Positions 52,755-64,000 of a stretch of 64,000 nt of DNA are shown here, in pieces. Every line of letters starts with the position of its first letter. The stretch's first letter is position 1. Position numbers and translations under genes: made by a program. Under the pieces are notes generated by a model that worked only from the letters and a program-made list of their open reading frames with translations, was not told the origin of the DNA and made no database searches. This DNA comes from Tillus elongatus (taxonomy: Eukaryota > Arthropoda > Insecta > Coleoptera > Cleridae), in contig OZ023263.1 in NCBI GenBank assembly GCA_964006375.1, positions 135,889,563 through 135,953,562 on the forward strand, in the 5' to 3' direction.

Positions 52755-53554
52755 TGTTACAAAGCACTTGAATAGACGTAGGTGCGGTGTTGCCACATCT
52801 CCAGAACTTCCCCAACATCTGGAAATTCTTGCACAATCTGGCAACACCGCATCCCCACCCCCTGGGGGTGCCTGGGGTGACCCCCCTCAGGCGAAGTCTC
52901 AACCCTCTAGGACCAGAAATAACGAAGTTACCAACTTCTACCCCGTCGGAACGGGTAACTGAGGTCTGCACATTCCGAACACCCTGTATATACACCCTGT
53001 ATGCGCAGAGAACCCTTACACCCTGTATAAGCAGAGAGATTTTATATTACGAGAAACACCTCTTGTGTAACATAGGAGTGATGACCACATTTGGATCATC
53101 CTGTATATACATCCCCCTGTATACACACGGGACCGATCTGTATTCACAGAACCTTCTAGTAAAAGAAGGTCCTGGAACATTCTGGAATGGAACGCTCCAG
53201 AAACGTGGTCGAAGGTACGGCGAGTATATAAACGAGAAAGCAAGCCAGTCAGTTCAGTTCAGTAAGATAATGTTGAAGTGACTCGAAGAAACAGTAACTA
53301 GTGTGAAGTAGAGACCGTAGTTTCAGTAAAGTGACTTGTGTGCAGATGAGTAACCAGTGTAAAGCCAGATAAACTAAGTGTTTTGTGAGAGAGATATTCT
53401 AGACCTTTATTGTATCCATATTTAGACAGTAAATTAAGTGTTCTGTGAGAGAGACATTCTAGAACTTTTATTGTATCCATATTTAGATAGTAAATAAAGT
53501 TGTTTTGTTAAAATTTAAAGTCTCACTTATCCAGAACCCGGAGAAATAGCAACA
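52755..53554 (+). repeat. 5' LTR of the Gypsy element
   Basis: 800 bp. Contains a C-rich CACCCCCTGGGGGTGCC palindrome, three ACACCCTGTAT repeats, a TATATAAA box at about 53223 with TCAGTTCAGT (initiator-like) about 25 nt on, and AATAAAG near 53491. Confidence 0.92.
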
Positions 53555-53580
53555 ATTTGGTGTCAGAAGTGTGGGATAAG
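53555..53580 (+). other. Primer-binding site
   Basis: TGGTGTCAGAAGTGTGGGAT starts four bases after the LTR. This TGGTGTCAGAAGTG type is common in invertebrate Gypsy elements; I do not assign the tRNA. Confidence 0.7.
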
Positions 53581-53606
53581 TGAGTGAACAAGTAAGCTAG
53601 CTGTAA

Positions 53607-55099
53607 ATGGTAAACACCAGATCGACTGACTACGACGAGATGGCTGAAATCAAAGAGTTGATGGACTTACTGAAAAGACAACGCGAATAAGACGAGAGAA
53701 GACAAGAGGAAGATTAGAGGCGTCTTGAAGATAAAGAAGAACTCAAGAAGCAACGCGAAGAAGACGAAAAACGGCGACAAGAAGATGAAAGAAGACGGCG
53801 CGAAGAAGACGAGAGAAGACGACAAGAAGATAAAGAAGAACTCAAGAAGCAACGCGAAGAAGACGAACAACGACGACAAGAAGATAAAGAAGACTTCAAG
53901 AAGCAACGTGAAGAAGACGAACAACGACGACAAGATAAAGAAGACCTCCGAACTATGTTCCACAATATGAGAATCGATGTAAAAGAAGAAATTGAACAGA
54001 TCAACGAACAAATAGAAAATGTGGACAGGAAAGTAGAAAATGTGGACAAGAAAGTAGAAAACATGGACAATAAAATATAAGTGGTGGACAGGAAAGTAGA
54101 AAATGTAACAGAAGATTTGAACAAACGATGGGAAGAAGTTGAAGGGTTGAAAGAACAAATGAAGATAATCATGAAAAGCACAGAAATCACACGTAAAGAA
54201 ATGACAGAACAGGTGATGGGCCAGACTGATGAACTCAACCAAGAGGAGTTACTGGAATGTCCCCAGTTCAAAATCGCTCAGAAGAAGATATACCAGCCGT
54301 GCAGCAGCCTCATGGAACCTTAAAGCCACCGACTTTTGACGGAGAAACATCGTGGCCCATGTACAGGAGGCAGTTTGAGGCGACAGCTCTCAGTAATGGG
54401 TGGAGCGAACAACATGCAGCAACTGCTTTAATTCTCTCGCTTCGAGGGAAAGCCCTAGAGATCCTCCAGAACATCCCAGAGTCGAAACAGCAAAACTACT
54501 TAACAGTGATACAGGCCCTAGATTTGAGATATGGTAACAAGTACATGAGCTAGGTCTACCAGATACAACTAAAGACAAGGGTTCAGAAGCCAAATGAGAC
54601 TCTGCAAGAATTTAGTGCCGAAGTGGAGAAACTTGTGCGACTGGCATATCCCCAAGCCCCAGAAAAATTTGTCAACCAGATTACCGTCCAGACCTTCATC
54701 GATGGGGTACTTGACAATGAAATGCAACAAGCTTTAAGGCTCGGAAGGTTCAAAACACTTACAGACTGTGTAATTTATGGTTTGGAATTTGAAGCAGCGA
54801 AGAATGCATCTCAACCTTGCCGCAACAGGCTGCGCAAAGTGAAGGAGATAGAGGACTTTGCAGACACGACAGCGGAACTAAGGCAAGAAATGAAGTTGAT
54901 AAAAGAAGCCATAAGCAAGCTCACTGTACCGGTTGGGGCACGTAGGACGAAAGCAGATTGGTCAGACATAGAATGCTACAAGTGTGGTAGGAAAGGGCAC
55001 ATAAGTAGGCAGTGCTCACAAGCCCAACAGGTGGCTCGCAGAAGACAAGAATATACCAACAGTGAGCGCCGTCAGGGAAACGACCTGACGCCAGTGTAA
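53607..55099 (+). pseudogene. gag: Gag with long charged coiled coil and CCHC zinc knuckle
   Basis: Starts MVNTRSTDYDEMAEIKELMD. A very Glu/Arg/Lys-rich, repetitive coiled-coil stretch (about 53690-54240, unit like KKQREEDEQRRQ) is followed by a capsid-like helical region (PPTFDGETSWPMYRRQFEA) and the zinc knuckle CYKCGRKGHISRQC near 54970. In-frame stops at about 53688, 53715 and 54077, a frameshift near 54257 and a stop at 54551 break it. Minus-strand Phe/Ser-rich open frames over the coiled coil are shadows. Confidence 0.88.
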
Positions 55100-55149
55100 G
55101 GGGGCGGCAGCTGGCGTGCGAGTCCCAAGGCCCCAAAGTTAAGGTCTCC

Positions 55150-58100
55150 ACTATCCGACGCTACCACGAGAGTCTCGTTATACCTGGCAGCATAGACGGA
55201 AGACAATGCAGTTTCACCATCGATACTGGTGCCACTAGATCCGTTGTACGTCCAGACATGTTGCCAAACAGGTCGGCACTCACGACCAACAAACAGCCTG
55301 TGTTGGAGACGGCAAAAGAAGATAGGATACCTGTGCATGGAGAGGCCACTGTTTACATTAGGCTGGGCAGTACTGAGCTACAGGTAAGGGCTGTCGTCGC
55401 AGAAATCGTCGACGAATTTATTCTGGGCCTGGATTTAATGGAAGAGTTCGATGTCCTTTCAGTAGACTTCCAGAATAAGATCTTGAGAATCGGTAACGAA
55501 GAATTGTATTTATCTCCAACAGCAGGCGAAGCTAATCTCAGGGTGAGACTTATTGTCGACGAGGATACACGGATTCCTGGTAACAGTGAGAAGATTGTCA
55601 GAGCCAGACTAGAGAAGAAACTTGATGGTATGCCTGCTCTCATAGCGGAGCCCCTAAAAGATAGACATGATGGTGCCCTCGTCGCACGATGCTTAGTAGA
55701 CCCGAAGAGGACAATACCCATAAGAGTGGCTAACGTGCAAACTAACAGGGTCACATTGAAGAAAGGTGAGGTTATCGCCACTTGCGAGCCCATTGACCGA
55801 GTGACGTTGTCAAAAAACGTGACATCCACTGCATTAGAGAGAAGACTGCCAGTAGAAATAGTAGAGCGGTTCAAAAATTCATGGGGACAATTGACCAACA
55901 TGGAGGTGGAATGGCCCTGAAGTTCATATTGAAGGAGGCCGATATTTTCGCTCAAGATAAAATCACAGGTCGTACGAGCCTAGTGCAACACAGAATTAAT
56001 ACTGGCGACGCAAGACTAATTAGACAGCCGCCGAGAAGACTGCCTTTAGTCAAGCAATCAGAAATCAAGGCGATGGTTAACGAAATGCTGGAAGATGGTG
56101 TGATCGAGGAGTCTAATAGTCCTTGGTCGTCCCCAGTAGTTTTGGTCACCAAGAAAGATGGCACTATGAGGTTTTGCGTGGACTATACGAAGCTGAATGA
56201 TGTCACCAAGAAAGACAGTTATCCCCTGCCCCGGATCGACGACACTTTGAACACTTTGGCCGGATCAAAGTGGTTCTCTACATTAGACCTGAAAAGTGGC
56301 TACTGACAAGTAGAACTCCATAAAGACGATAAGGAGAAGACTGCTTTTTCAATCGGGAATGGGTTGTTCCAATTCAAGGTCATGCCATTCGGCTTGTGTA
56401 ATGCTCCTGCCACCTTCGAACGACTAATGGAGTTAGTGCTGAGAGGACTAACATGGGAAACATGCCTGGTGTATCTCAATGATGTCATGGTGATTGGAAG
56501 GACTTTCGATGAACACCTGTCGAATCTGAAGCAAGTTTCCTCCAGGCTGAGAGGTGCCAATCTGCAACTCAATCCCAAGAAATGCGTCCTCTTCCAGAAG
56601 AAAGTGAGTTTCCTCGTAGATGTCGTTTCTGAAAAAGGGATAGAAACCGATCCAGAGAAAATAAAGGCAGTAAGAGACTAGCCTGTGCCGAAGAACAAGC
56701 ATAAGGTCAGAAGTTTTCTGGGACTTTGCAGCTACTACCGACGCTTTGTGAAGTACTTCAGCAGCATTGCGAAACCTCTACATAGCCTAACTGAAAATAA
56801 GGTCGAGTTCATCTTGTCACCAGATTGCCAACAGTCTTTTAGAGAACTGAAACATCGTCTTCTCACTGCTCCTGTACTGGCTTATCCTCAGGACGAAGGA
56901 CTGTTTATACTGGACACCGATGCTTCTCAGTATGGCATTGGGGCGGTACTCTCACAGCTCCAAGCCGGAGAAGAAGTTGTGATAGGCTACTTCAGCAAAA
57001 TGTTCGGAAAAGCAGAAAGAAATTACTGTGTAACCCGGAAAGAACTGCTGGCAGTTGTAAGATCCATCGAACATTTCCACAGCTTCCTGTACGGAAGAAC
57101 ATTCCGCGTGAGGTCGGATCACTCTGCTCTGCAATGGCTTCTGAACTTTAGAAATCCCGAAGGACAGATAGCCCGATGGATAGAGAAACTGCAGAGCTAC
57201 GACTTCCGGATTGAACATCGAAGAGGAAGAAGTCACGCCAACGCAGACAGCCTGTCAAGAAGACCATGTTCAGTGCATGAATGTAAATTATTTCGAGCGA
57301 CAAGAGAACAAAGAAATCGACAAAGTAACTCATCAGATCAAACAACTGGTGGCAGGACAGGAGAATAACACCGATCTAGACGTAAATCTTGAATACATCA
57401 GAGACGCACAGAAGACAGATCCAGACTTGAAAAATATTAGAGAATGGCTACAAAAGGGAAAAGACCTGAGTGGCACGATGTGTCCCGGTTTTGGGCGAAG
57501 GTTAAAGGCTACTGGCTACAATGGGACTCCTTGTGTCTAAAGAATGACTTGATCACTCGAAAATGGGAAACGGCCGATGGTAGATACTGTATATACCAGA
57601 CCGTTGTGCCAAGTGAGTGCATAGACAGTGTTGTTCAGGAGTTACACAATAGTAGGAGTGGAGGCCACTTTGGGGTCAACAGGACTCTCGCCAGAGTCAG
57701 AGACCGCTTCTATTGGATAAACTGCCAAAGAAGCGTGTAAGAATGGTGCAAAAGGTGTGACCAATGTGCTTCAAAGAAAGGACCAAAGACCCGATCCAGC
57801 GGAAAAATGATGCAGTACATCTCAGGTACGCCATGGAAGAGATTTGCCGTAGACATCGCAGGACCTTTTCCAATCACCGAGTCTGGGAACAGATATATAA
57901 TGGTGGCGACGGACTACTTCTCGAAATGGCCTGAAGTTACGCCGATCCCCAACCAAGAGGCAACGACCGTAGCAGAAGCCCTGTTGGAAAATGTCATATC
58001 GCGGCATGGCGTACCCTTGGAGATTCACACCGACCAGGGCCGGAATTTCTAATCAGAAGTCTGGAAGAGCCTAATGGACTTGCTAGGCATAAAGAAAACA

Positions 58101-58723
58101 CGAACAACGCCACTCCACCCTCAATTAGACGGCATGGTAGAACGGCATAACAGGACCATCAACCAGTACCTTGCTATGTTTGTCGATGAGAATCAGAGAA
58201 ACTGGGACAAGCTGATACCCCTGTTCCTCCTAGCTTACAGCATGAATCTACCGGCTACACCCCATCCATGATGTTGACTGGCAGAGAGATGCGGTTACCA
58301 ATCGACATGACGAGACCACCACCGAACGATGACATAGCGGACCTAGCTACGTTACCTGAGTATGTCGCCGACCTAGAAGGAAAACTGCGTACTATACACA
58401 GATGTGTCAGAGATAGGCTCCTCTTAAGCAGTGACCGGATGAAGATGCGCTTGGATCACAGAGCCACACCCCATACATTCAAGGAAGGTGATGCAGTGTG
58501 GCTGTACCAACCAACAAGGAGAAAGGGCCTCAGTCCCAAACTTCAGAAGCCATGGGAAGGGCCATACTTGGTGACTAAGAAAATTAACGACCTAGTCTAC
58601 AGAATCCAGCTGTCTCCAAGAACTAAACCCAAAGTTGTTCACATAGAGAGGTTGAGTCCCTATCGGGGCAACGAACCCCCAAGTTGGCGGCCGGTAAATA
58701 CTGTTTGGGACGAACAGTCTTAA
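55150..58723 (+). pseudogene. pol: Pol: protease, reverse transcriptase, RNase H, integrase
   Basis: Protease with IDTGATRS near 55220. RT from about 56050 ([36 protein letters not shown]), where the catalytic box reads YLND at 56472-56483 instead of the usual YLDD. RNase H follows (LDTDASQYGIGAVLSQ near 56920). Integrase has a GHFGVNRT / CDQCASKK zinc region, DDE residues (VDIAGPF; TDQGRNF; DGMVERHNRT) and a GPY/F-type C-terminal module (KPWEGPYLVTKKI near 58555). Stops at about 55918, 56304, 56680, 57538, 57738, 58050 and 58270 and frameshifts inactivate it. Confidence 0.9.
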
Positions 58724-58735
58724 GGAGGGGGTCAG
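58722..58735 (+). other. Polypurine tract
   Basis: AAGGAGGGGGTCAG immediately before the 3' LTR. Confidence 0.8.
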
Positions 58736-59524
58736 TGTTACAAAGCACTTGAATAGACGTAGGTGCGGTGTTGCCACATATCCAGAACTTCCCCAACATC
58801 TGGGAATTCTTGCACAATCTGGCAACACCGCCTCCCCACCCCCTGGGGGTGCCTGGGGTGACCCCCCTTAAGCGAAGTCTCAACCCTCTAGGACCAGAAA
58901 TAACGAAGTTACCAACTTCTACCCCGTCGGAACGGGTAACTGAGGTCTGCACATTCCGAACACCCTGTATATACACCCTGTATGCGCAGAGAACCCTTAC
59001 ACCCTGTATAAGCAGAGAGATCTTATATTACGAGAAACACCTCTTGTGTAACATAGGAGTGATGACCACATTTGGATCATCCTGTATATACATCCACCTG
59101 TATACACACTGGACCGATATGTATTCACAAAACCTTCTAGTAAAAGAAGGTCCTGGAACATTCTGGAATGGAACGCTCCAGAAACGTGGTGGCGAGTATA
59201 TAAACGCGAAAGCAAGCCAGCCAGTTCAGTTCAGTAAGATAATGTTGAAGTGACTAGAAGAAACAGTAACTAGTGTGAAGTAGAGTCCGTAGTTTCAGTA
59301 AAGTGACTTGTGTGCAGATTAGTAACCAGTGTAAAGCCAGATAAACAGTGTTTTGTGAGAGAGATATTCTAGACCTTTATTGTATCCATATTTAGACAGT
59401 AAATTAAGTGTTCTGTGAGAGAGACATTCTAGAACTTTTATTGTATCCATATTTAGATAGTAAATAAAGTTGTTTTGTTAAAATTTAAAGTCTCACTTAT
59501 CCAGAACCCGGAGAAAACGCAACA
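58736..59524 (+). repeat. 3' LTR of the Gypsy element
   Basis: 789 bp. Differs from the 5' LTR by small indels (for example 11-12 nt missing before GGCGAGTATATAAACG) and scattered substitutions. Confidence 0.92.
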
Positions 59525-59666
59525 ATACATTGTACACGACAATACCCGTGACAATTGGCTTTACCGATACACCTGAATATGCATGCAAGGATTATCAGCT
59601 AAAATTCTTGATAAGGTATTATCTTTAAAAAAATGGTACAAGAAGACAGTGAAAACTAATTTGGCA

Positions 59667-59945
59667 CTAATATATTTGTTATTACTTTGTTCATTCCATG
59701 AAACGTATTATTTTTTTGCTCCAAAACGGTATTTTTCCCGAAAAAATGCAAGAGACTAAAATGGTGTGGACTGAGTCGGGCTTTAAAAAGGTATTTTTCA
59801 AATTGCCATTTTAAAACTCCACAAAAATGTACAATGAAAAACTCATTAAAGGTTGCAATTTTCAACCCCTTCTGAGAGTGCGAGACGAATAAGAATTTTG
59901 GAAAAGGAAAAGCTTTGATAAGGTTAAATTATCTGGAAAAGTTTA
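59667..59945 (-). repeat. Right arm of the inverted repeat surrounding the Gypsy element
   Basis: Inverse of 52443-52725. Without the Gypsy element the two arms would be separated by only about 170 bp. Confidence 0.85.
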
Positions 59946-61044
<1,099 letters not shown>

Positions 61045-61219
61045 TTTTACAAATATATTTGCATATCTGAATTATAGTTATAGAATGTGTGGTTTAATAG
61101 TTTATAATTTTTATCGAATTTTCGTAGAAAACATTCGATACAGAGAAGACAGAGACTTTTGTGAATAATTGTATTCCTTTTTGTGGGGATTTGACAATTA
61201 TTTGAAGGGAAATAGTTGT

Positions 61220-61444
61220 TCATCCCAGGATCCCAAAGGCAGGTGGGACTCTTTCCAAACTGACGGGGCCTGCACAAGAATGCGGCATTTCCCCACTTTT
61301 TAGAGATTTTTTTACAATGGGAACGATTGCAAAAATTATGGCTTTCTGTATAACACCATAAAGATGTTTAAGGCTCCGTCTATGAATGCCATCCAGAAGA
61401 TTCCTAGAAACATCACTAGTTGTCGATGTGACTATCGGAATCAC
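61220..61444 (-). pseudogene. Retroelement C-terminal remnant
   Basis: 74 codons: MIPIVTSTTSDVSRNLLDGI, then RSLKHLYGVIQKAIIFAIVP. This resembles the C-terminal tail after the RT domain of some insect non-LTR retrotransposons (IPIV.S.TG......L......L......QKA..L.T...V). Family not resolved. Confidence 0.5.
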
Positions 61445-61639
61445 TCGGACACTATTTCCTTCCGTGGTCTCTTCATTTGCATCTCGAGGTCTCTCTACTT
61501 GATTAGTTTGTTGTACTTTTCCTTAGTGTTCAGAATACCTACACCAATAAACGACGGTTGTTTATATAACTTATTCTCTATTACCATGTCTGGCCTGTTA
61601 TGGACAACTCATTTATTTCCAGTGACGGTCTAAACCAAA

Positions 61640-62050
61640 TACAATTTGTATCGAAGTTTACATATTTAGCAGTGTATTTATAGTAGAAAAGTCATGAAAA
61701 CGGTTATATTATAGGTCCGACCATACGTTTTGATGGAGATATGGAGCAGGCTGACCAAATTCATGAAAAAAGTGTATTATTCACTAACCTAAAATCAATT
61801 ATTATAAATATAAATTGCAAGTTCAAAACTTATCAGTAATCCGTCTCCTGTTACATAAATTCTAGGAGAAAATTTGGATTACCTAAGTCATTAGATTACA
61901 AAATTGCTTCAAAAATTTGAAAATTGTCAGTGTACATTCTTTGTAATTTATTTATATTACTAACTTAGAACCTTGTACTTTGTGTGTTATTTTCATCTTA
62001 CTGTCTTATGGTAAGTCATATTGTATGGCAGTATGTTCACAATAAATAAA
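61640..62050. other. No gene seen
   Basis: AT-rich, featureless. Confidence 0.4.
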
Positions 62051-62077
62051 TTTATGTAAGGCTTACCAGAATTAGAA

Positions 62078-62118
62078 CCGCAGATTGATTTTGCTCTAAT
62101 CAGAGCTCATCAGTACGG
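62078..62118 (-). ncRNA. Degenerate hammerhead motif, family B
   Basis: Same layout as 62386-62426 but GAAA has become AAAA and the cleavage triplet ATC, so it is probably inactive. Confidence 0.4.
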
Positions 62119-62385
62119 TATACTAATTACAGCGAGAACACACCTATAAAGTAATATGGCTATGGTAACTAGCCTCCTAGAACATTGTGAGATGTACAAC
62201 AGGGTCGGCATCACCGTGCGGAACCAGGTAGTATGTTGTCACGACAGCTCAAAATAATACAAAATGTTATACAATAGAGACTGTGTACAACCATAACAAT
62301 TTTGTAAATTGTCAGCCTTCGCCCATTTCTTCCCTAAAATAGGGACAATGTATGTAAGGCTAGATGTATTCTCACATAATTCGAA

Positions 62386-62426
62386 CCGCAGACCGGTTTC
62401 ACTCTAATTAGAGCTCATCAGTACGG
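62386..62426 (-). ncRNA. Hammerhead ribozyme motif, family B (best copy)
   Basis: 41 nt on the minus strand: helix I CCGTA/TGCGG (5 bp, one wobble), CTGATGA, helix II GCTCT/AGAGT (5 bp, one wobble) with loop AATT, GAAA, CCGG, and GTC cleavage triplet. Every conserved core base is present. Helix III is only the palindrome CCGG without a loop, so it could form only between two molecules, as described for minimal dimeric hammerheads in retroelements. Confidence 0.68.
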
Positions 62427-62499
62427 TATACTAATTACAGCGAGAACACACCTATAAAGTGATACGGCTATGGTAGCCAGTCTCCTAGAACAGACGTCC

Positions 62500-62779
62500 T
62501 GGAGAACTCCAAACGTGACATTACCTCGTCTACTTGAGGAAAGGTGGTCCACTCAGATGCCGAACGGCAGGTATTCATCCATTTGTTAAACAGCAAATCA
62601 ATTTGGAAACCATCGAGGCGTCTGATGAGACAAAATTTGAAGTCACACAATAAAATGGCCGCATGGAAACGTGCGCCATCGCCGGAATTCGAAAAGAGAG
62701 AGCCCTGAAAGTGATTTACAATGTGACTTCTGAAGCGGGTTTCAATTCGTTCATTTCTTACCTTAGTCGAGCACAATAG
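62500..62779. other. Unassigned, GC-richer stretch
   Basis: A 102-codon minus-strand frame (62776-62468) has no recognised domain. The sequence abuts the second viral locus and could be its decayed upstream part, but I see no match to the protease or PLA2 genes. Confidence 0.3.
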
Positions 62780-62913
62780 TGGATCACAGAAATACGGCTA
62801 CTAATGTCACGAAGACAATATGTTAACATGATTGATCAGAATTCAGTGCCTGTGAATTTTTAAGGTGAAGACATCATTGTGATATTGTAATTGAGCAAGA
62901 CTGCGGCATGTTA
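62780..62913 (+). pseudogene. Penton-like protein C-terminus, divergent second locus
   Basis: The frame reads MIDQNSVPVNF, stop, GEDIIVIL, stop, LSKTAA, aligning with the end of the penton at 4411-5127 (MDQDSVPVNF..). Two nonsense changes break it. The final stop overlaps the start of the small ORF at 62908. Confidence 0.75.
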
Positions 62914-63123
62914 GTTATAAATAACAGCAACGATCAAGCCCCAGCAGTTTCGGTATCTTCACTACCTGCATCGAAGACGGTTCTATCGTTGAAGAACATA
63001 CAGTTTCTAAAATCATTGGGTTACAATGTTAAGCAAACTACATATCTTCGCAAATCCCGTGCACGACGAGTCAATCAAGGGAGAAGAAGTACAAACTTAC
63101 GCTCCTCAAACCAGATCGTTTGA
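62908..63123 (+). CDS. Small overlapping ORF, divergent homologue
   Basis: 71 codons starting MLVINNSNDQ. It shares start, frame relation to MCP and the NIQFLKSLG motif with the 53-codon ORF at 10701. The part past about residue 50 runs over MCP and is unlike the other copy. Confidence 0.6.
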   Translation: MLVINNSNDQAPAVSVSSLPASKTVLSLKNIQFLKSLGYNVKQTTYLRKSRARRVNQGRRSTNLRSSNQIV

Positions 63124-64000
63124 TTACAACGATACATGTGAGTTTGCAATCAATCAGAAAGATGTTTTTTATGATTGGTCTTCAGCCGCTCTACTAATTA
63201 TTGGTACAACTGAGACGTCGGGTACCACAGGAAATGTTGCAGTAACATCTAATTCAGCTGCCCATTTGTTTTCCTCTGTTGCTGTTGAACTGCGTAATCA
63301 GATTATTGAACATGTTAGAAATCCAGGTATAGTTACAGCAGTTCGAGCATTTTTACAATCAAATAGTGATGAAGGACGAGCTCTGATTCCAGCCGGCTGG
63401 CATCGACGCGAAAGAAATACGATGGTGAAAAACAATCGATTTTGTTATTGCATATATCTTAGCTATATATGCAATATTTTCAAAGATTACAGAAGAAGGC
63501 TTTTCAGTCGAATGTTAATACGTGTAACTCGAGCTCAGAATGATAGAGACTGCTATATTATGAGCCACTCAGCAACTGCAGATAAAGCTATAAAGTTTAA
63601 CATTGAACACGTGGCATTACAAGTCAAACGCATCCACCCCAGCGATGTTATACAACAGCAGTTTTTAGAATCGATAGCCCAAAATATTCTTATACCATTT
63701 AGAACATGGGAAATGTATGAATTGTCGAATCTGAGTAATTCAACTAAGGACTTGTGGTCTGTTAAAACTTTCTCAAACACTGGACGACCTACATTGGTGA
63801 TTGTGATATTTCAAACGGATCGACGCCACAATTCTAGAAAAGATATCAACGAGTTTGGTCATGTGGATATTCCAGGTGTAAGTTTCACCTGAGTTCAAAA
63901 CAAATCCCCACCGAAGGTATTAATCTTAACTTTGGACCAGCAAATTAGCTCTAAGCATATAGAAAGGTGATTGCATTTCAACGATCGTATGTTGGTAGAG
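63026..64000 (+). pseudogene. Major capsid protein, divergent second viral lineage (runs off window)
   Basis: Open for 288 codons from MLSKLHIFANPVHDESIKGE, aligned throughout to the MCP at 10822: shared features include RVTRAQND (RFTRAR), R(T/K)W(E/D)MYEL, LWSVKTFSN and RPTLVIVIFQTDR. A frameshift near 63875-63885 ends the frame at 63890. Beyond it the homologous sequence continues in another frame to the window edge with at least two stops near 63945-63955. It is a distinct, older lineage, not a copy of the palindrome. Confidence 0.82.

Larger units (their letters stand above)
52755..59524 (+). mobile_element. Decayed Ty3/Gypsy LTR retrotransposon
   Basis: LTRs 52755-53554 and 58736-59524, TG..CA ends, flanked by ATAC on both sides (52751-52754 and 59525-59528). 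Order is gag, PR, RT, RNase H, IN, with no env. Coding regions contain many nonsense changes and a catalytic-site change, so it is dead. Confidence 0.93.
62056..62495. repeat. Two direct copies of the hammerhead-bearing repeat
   Basis: About 115-bp units at 62056-62180 and 62355-62490 (GTAAGGCT..GAACCGCAGA..AGAGCTCATCAGTACGGTATACTAATTACAGCGAG..CTCCTAGAAC), related to 44770-45065. The sequence between includes GCGGAACCAGGTAGTATGTTGTC, matching the inverse of 45170-45200. Confidence 0.85.

Noticed and set aside
53667..54271. Phe/Ser-rich minus-strand ORFs of 185-191 codons
   Set aside because: They are antisense shadows of the Glu/Lys-rich coiled coil of gag on the plus strand.

Overview
The window is animal DNA, almost certainly from an insect genome: long AT-rich intergenic sequence, at least 24 long (AT)n tracts, errantivirus-type and other Ty3/Gypsy retroelements, Penelope-like, LINE, pogo/Tigger and hAT remnants, and one recognisable host exon. 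That exon (705-868, minus strand) matches the first coding exon of Otx/orthodenticle homeobox genes, including an exon end after GYPG in phase 1. Because it begins at a splice acceptor, an upstream exon must lie further right, so much of the window may be in or upstream of the first intron of that gene. I cannot name the insect order.

The main object is a giant inverted repeat at about 1804-13608. Two arms of about 5.5-5.9 kb are mirror copies around an asymmetric core of about 180 bp. Each arm carries the virion-morphogenesis set of a Polinton/adintovirus-like DNA virus: a double-jelly-roll-type major capsid protein (MCP), a penton-like protein, a small overlapping ORF, an adenain-like cysteine protease, a minor capsid protein with a parvovirus-type phospholipase A2 domain, and an A32/FtsK-like packaging ATPase read from the opposite strand through a short divergent promoter. 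I see no protein-primed DNA polymerase and no integrase. The arms have separate lesions: MCP and small ORF are intact only on the right, penton only on the left, PLA2 and protease in both, ATPase in neither. The PLA2 and protease genes are joined by a near-textbook -1 ribosomal frameshift signal (A_AAA_AAC, 10-nt spacer, perfect 11-bp stem), and the protease N-terminus lies in a frame with no start codon of its own. Arrays rich in CAGCTG flank the core, and GGTTAGG-like motifs recur near the outer ends. A divergent relative of the penton-small ORF-MCP block lies at 62780-64000 and runs off the window.

Other regions: 13.6-20.6 kb holds microsatellites, a 1.16-kb direct duplication with gag-like remnants, and dispersed repeats. 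20584-27858 is a complete minus-strand errantivirus-like provirus with 263-bp LTRs, broken pol, and a long open fusion-protein-like env. 28.1-29.0 kb has Penelope endonuclease and LINE remnants. 30126-40931 is a head-to-tail duplication of about 5.3 kb containing Penelope reverse transcriptase and endonuclease pieces, MITEs and microsatellites. 44.7-45.1 kb and 62.0-62.5 kb hold repeats with hammerhead-ribozyme cores. 48-49.6 kb is a dead pogo/Tigger transposase and 50.3-50.9 kb a hAT remnant. 52755-59524 is a decayed Ty3/Gypsy element with 0.8-kb LTRs, inserted between the arms of an older inverted repeat.

Within the virus-like element the genes would cooperate to build a virion (MCP and penton shell, protease maturation, PLA2 membrane penetration, ATPase packaging). 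Without a polymerase or integrase the locus cannot replicate alone and looks like a capsid-only derivative of a larger element.
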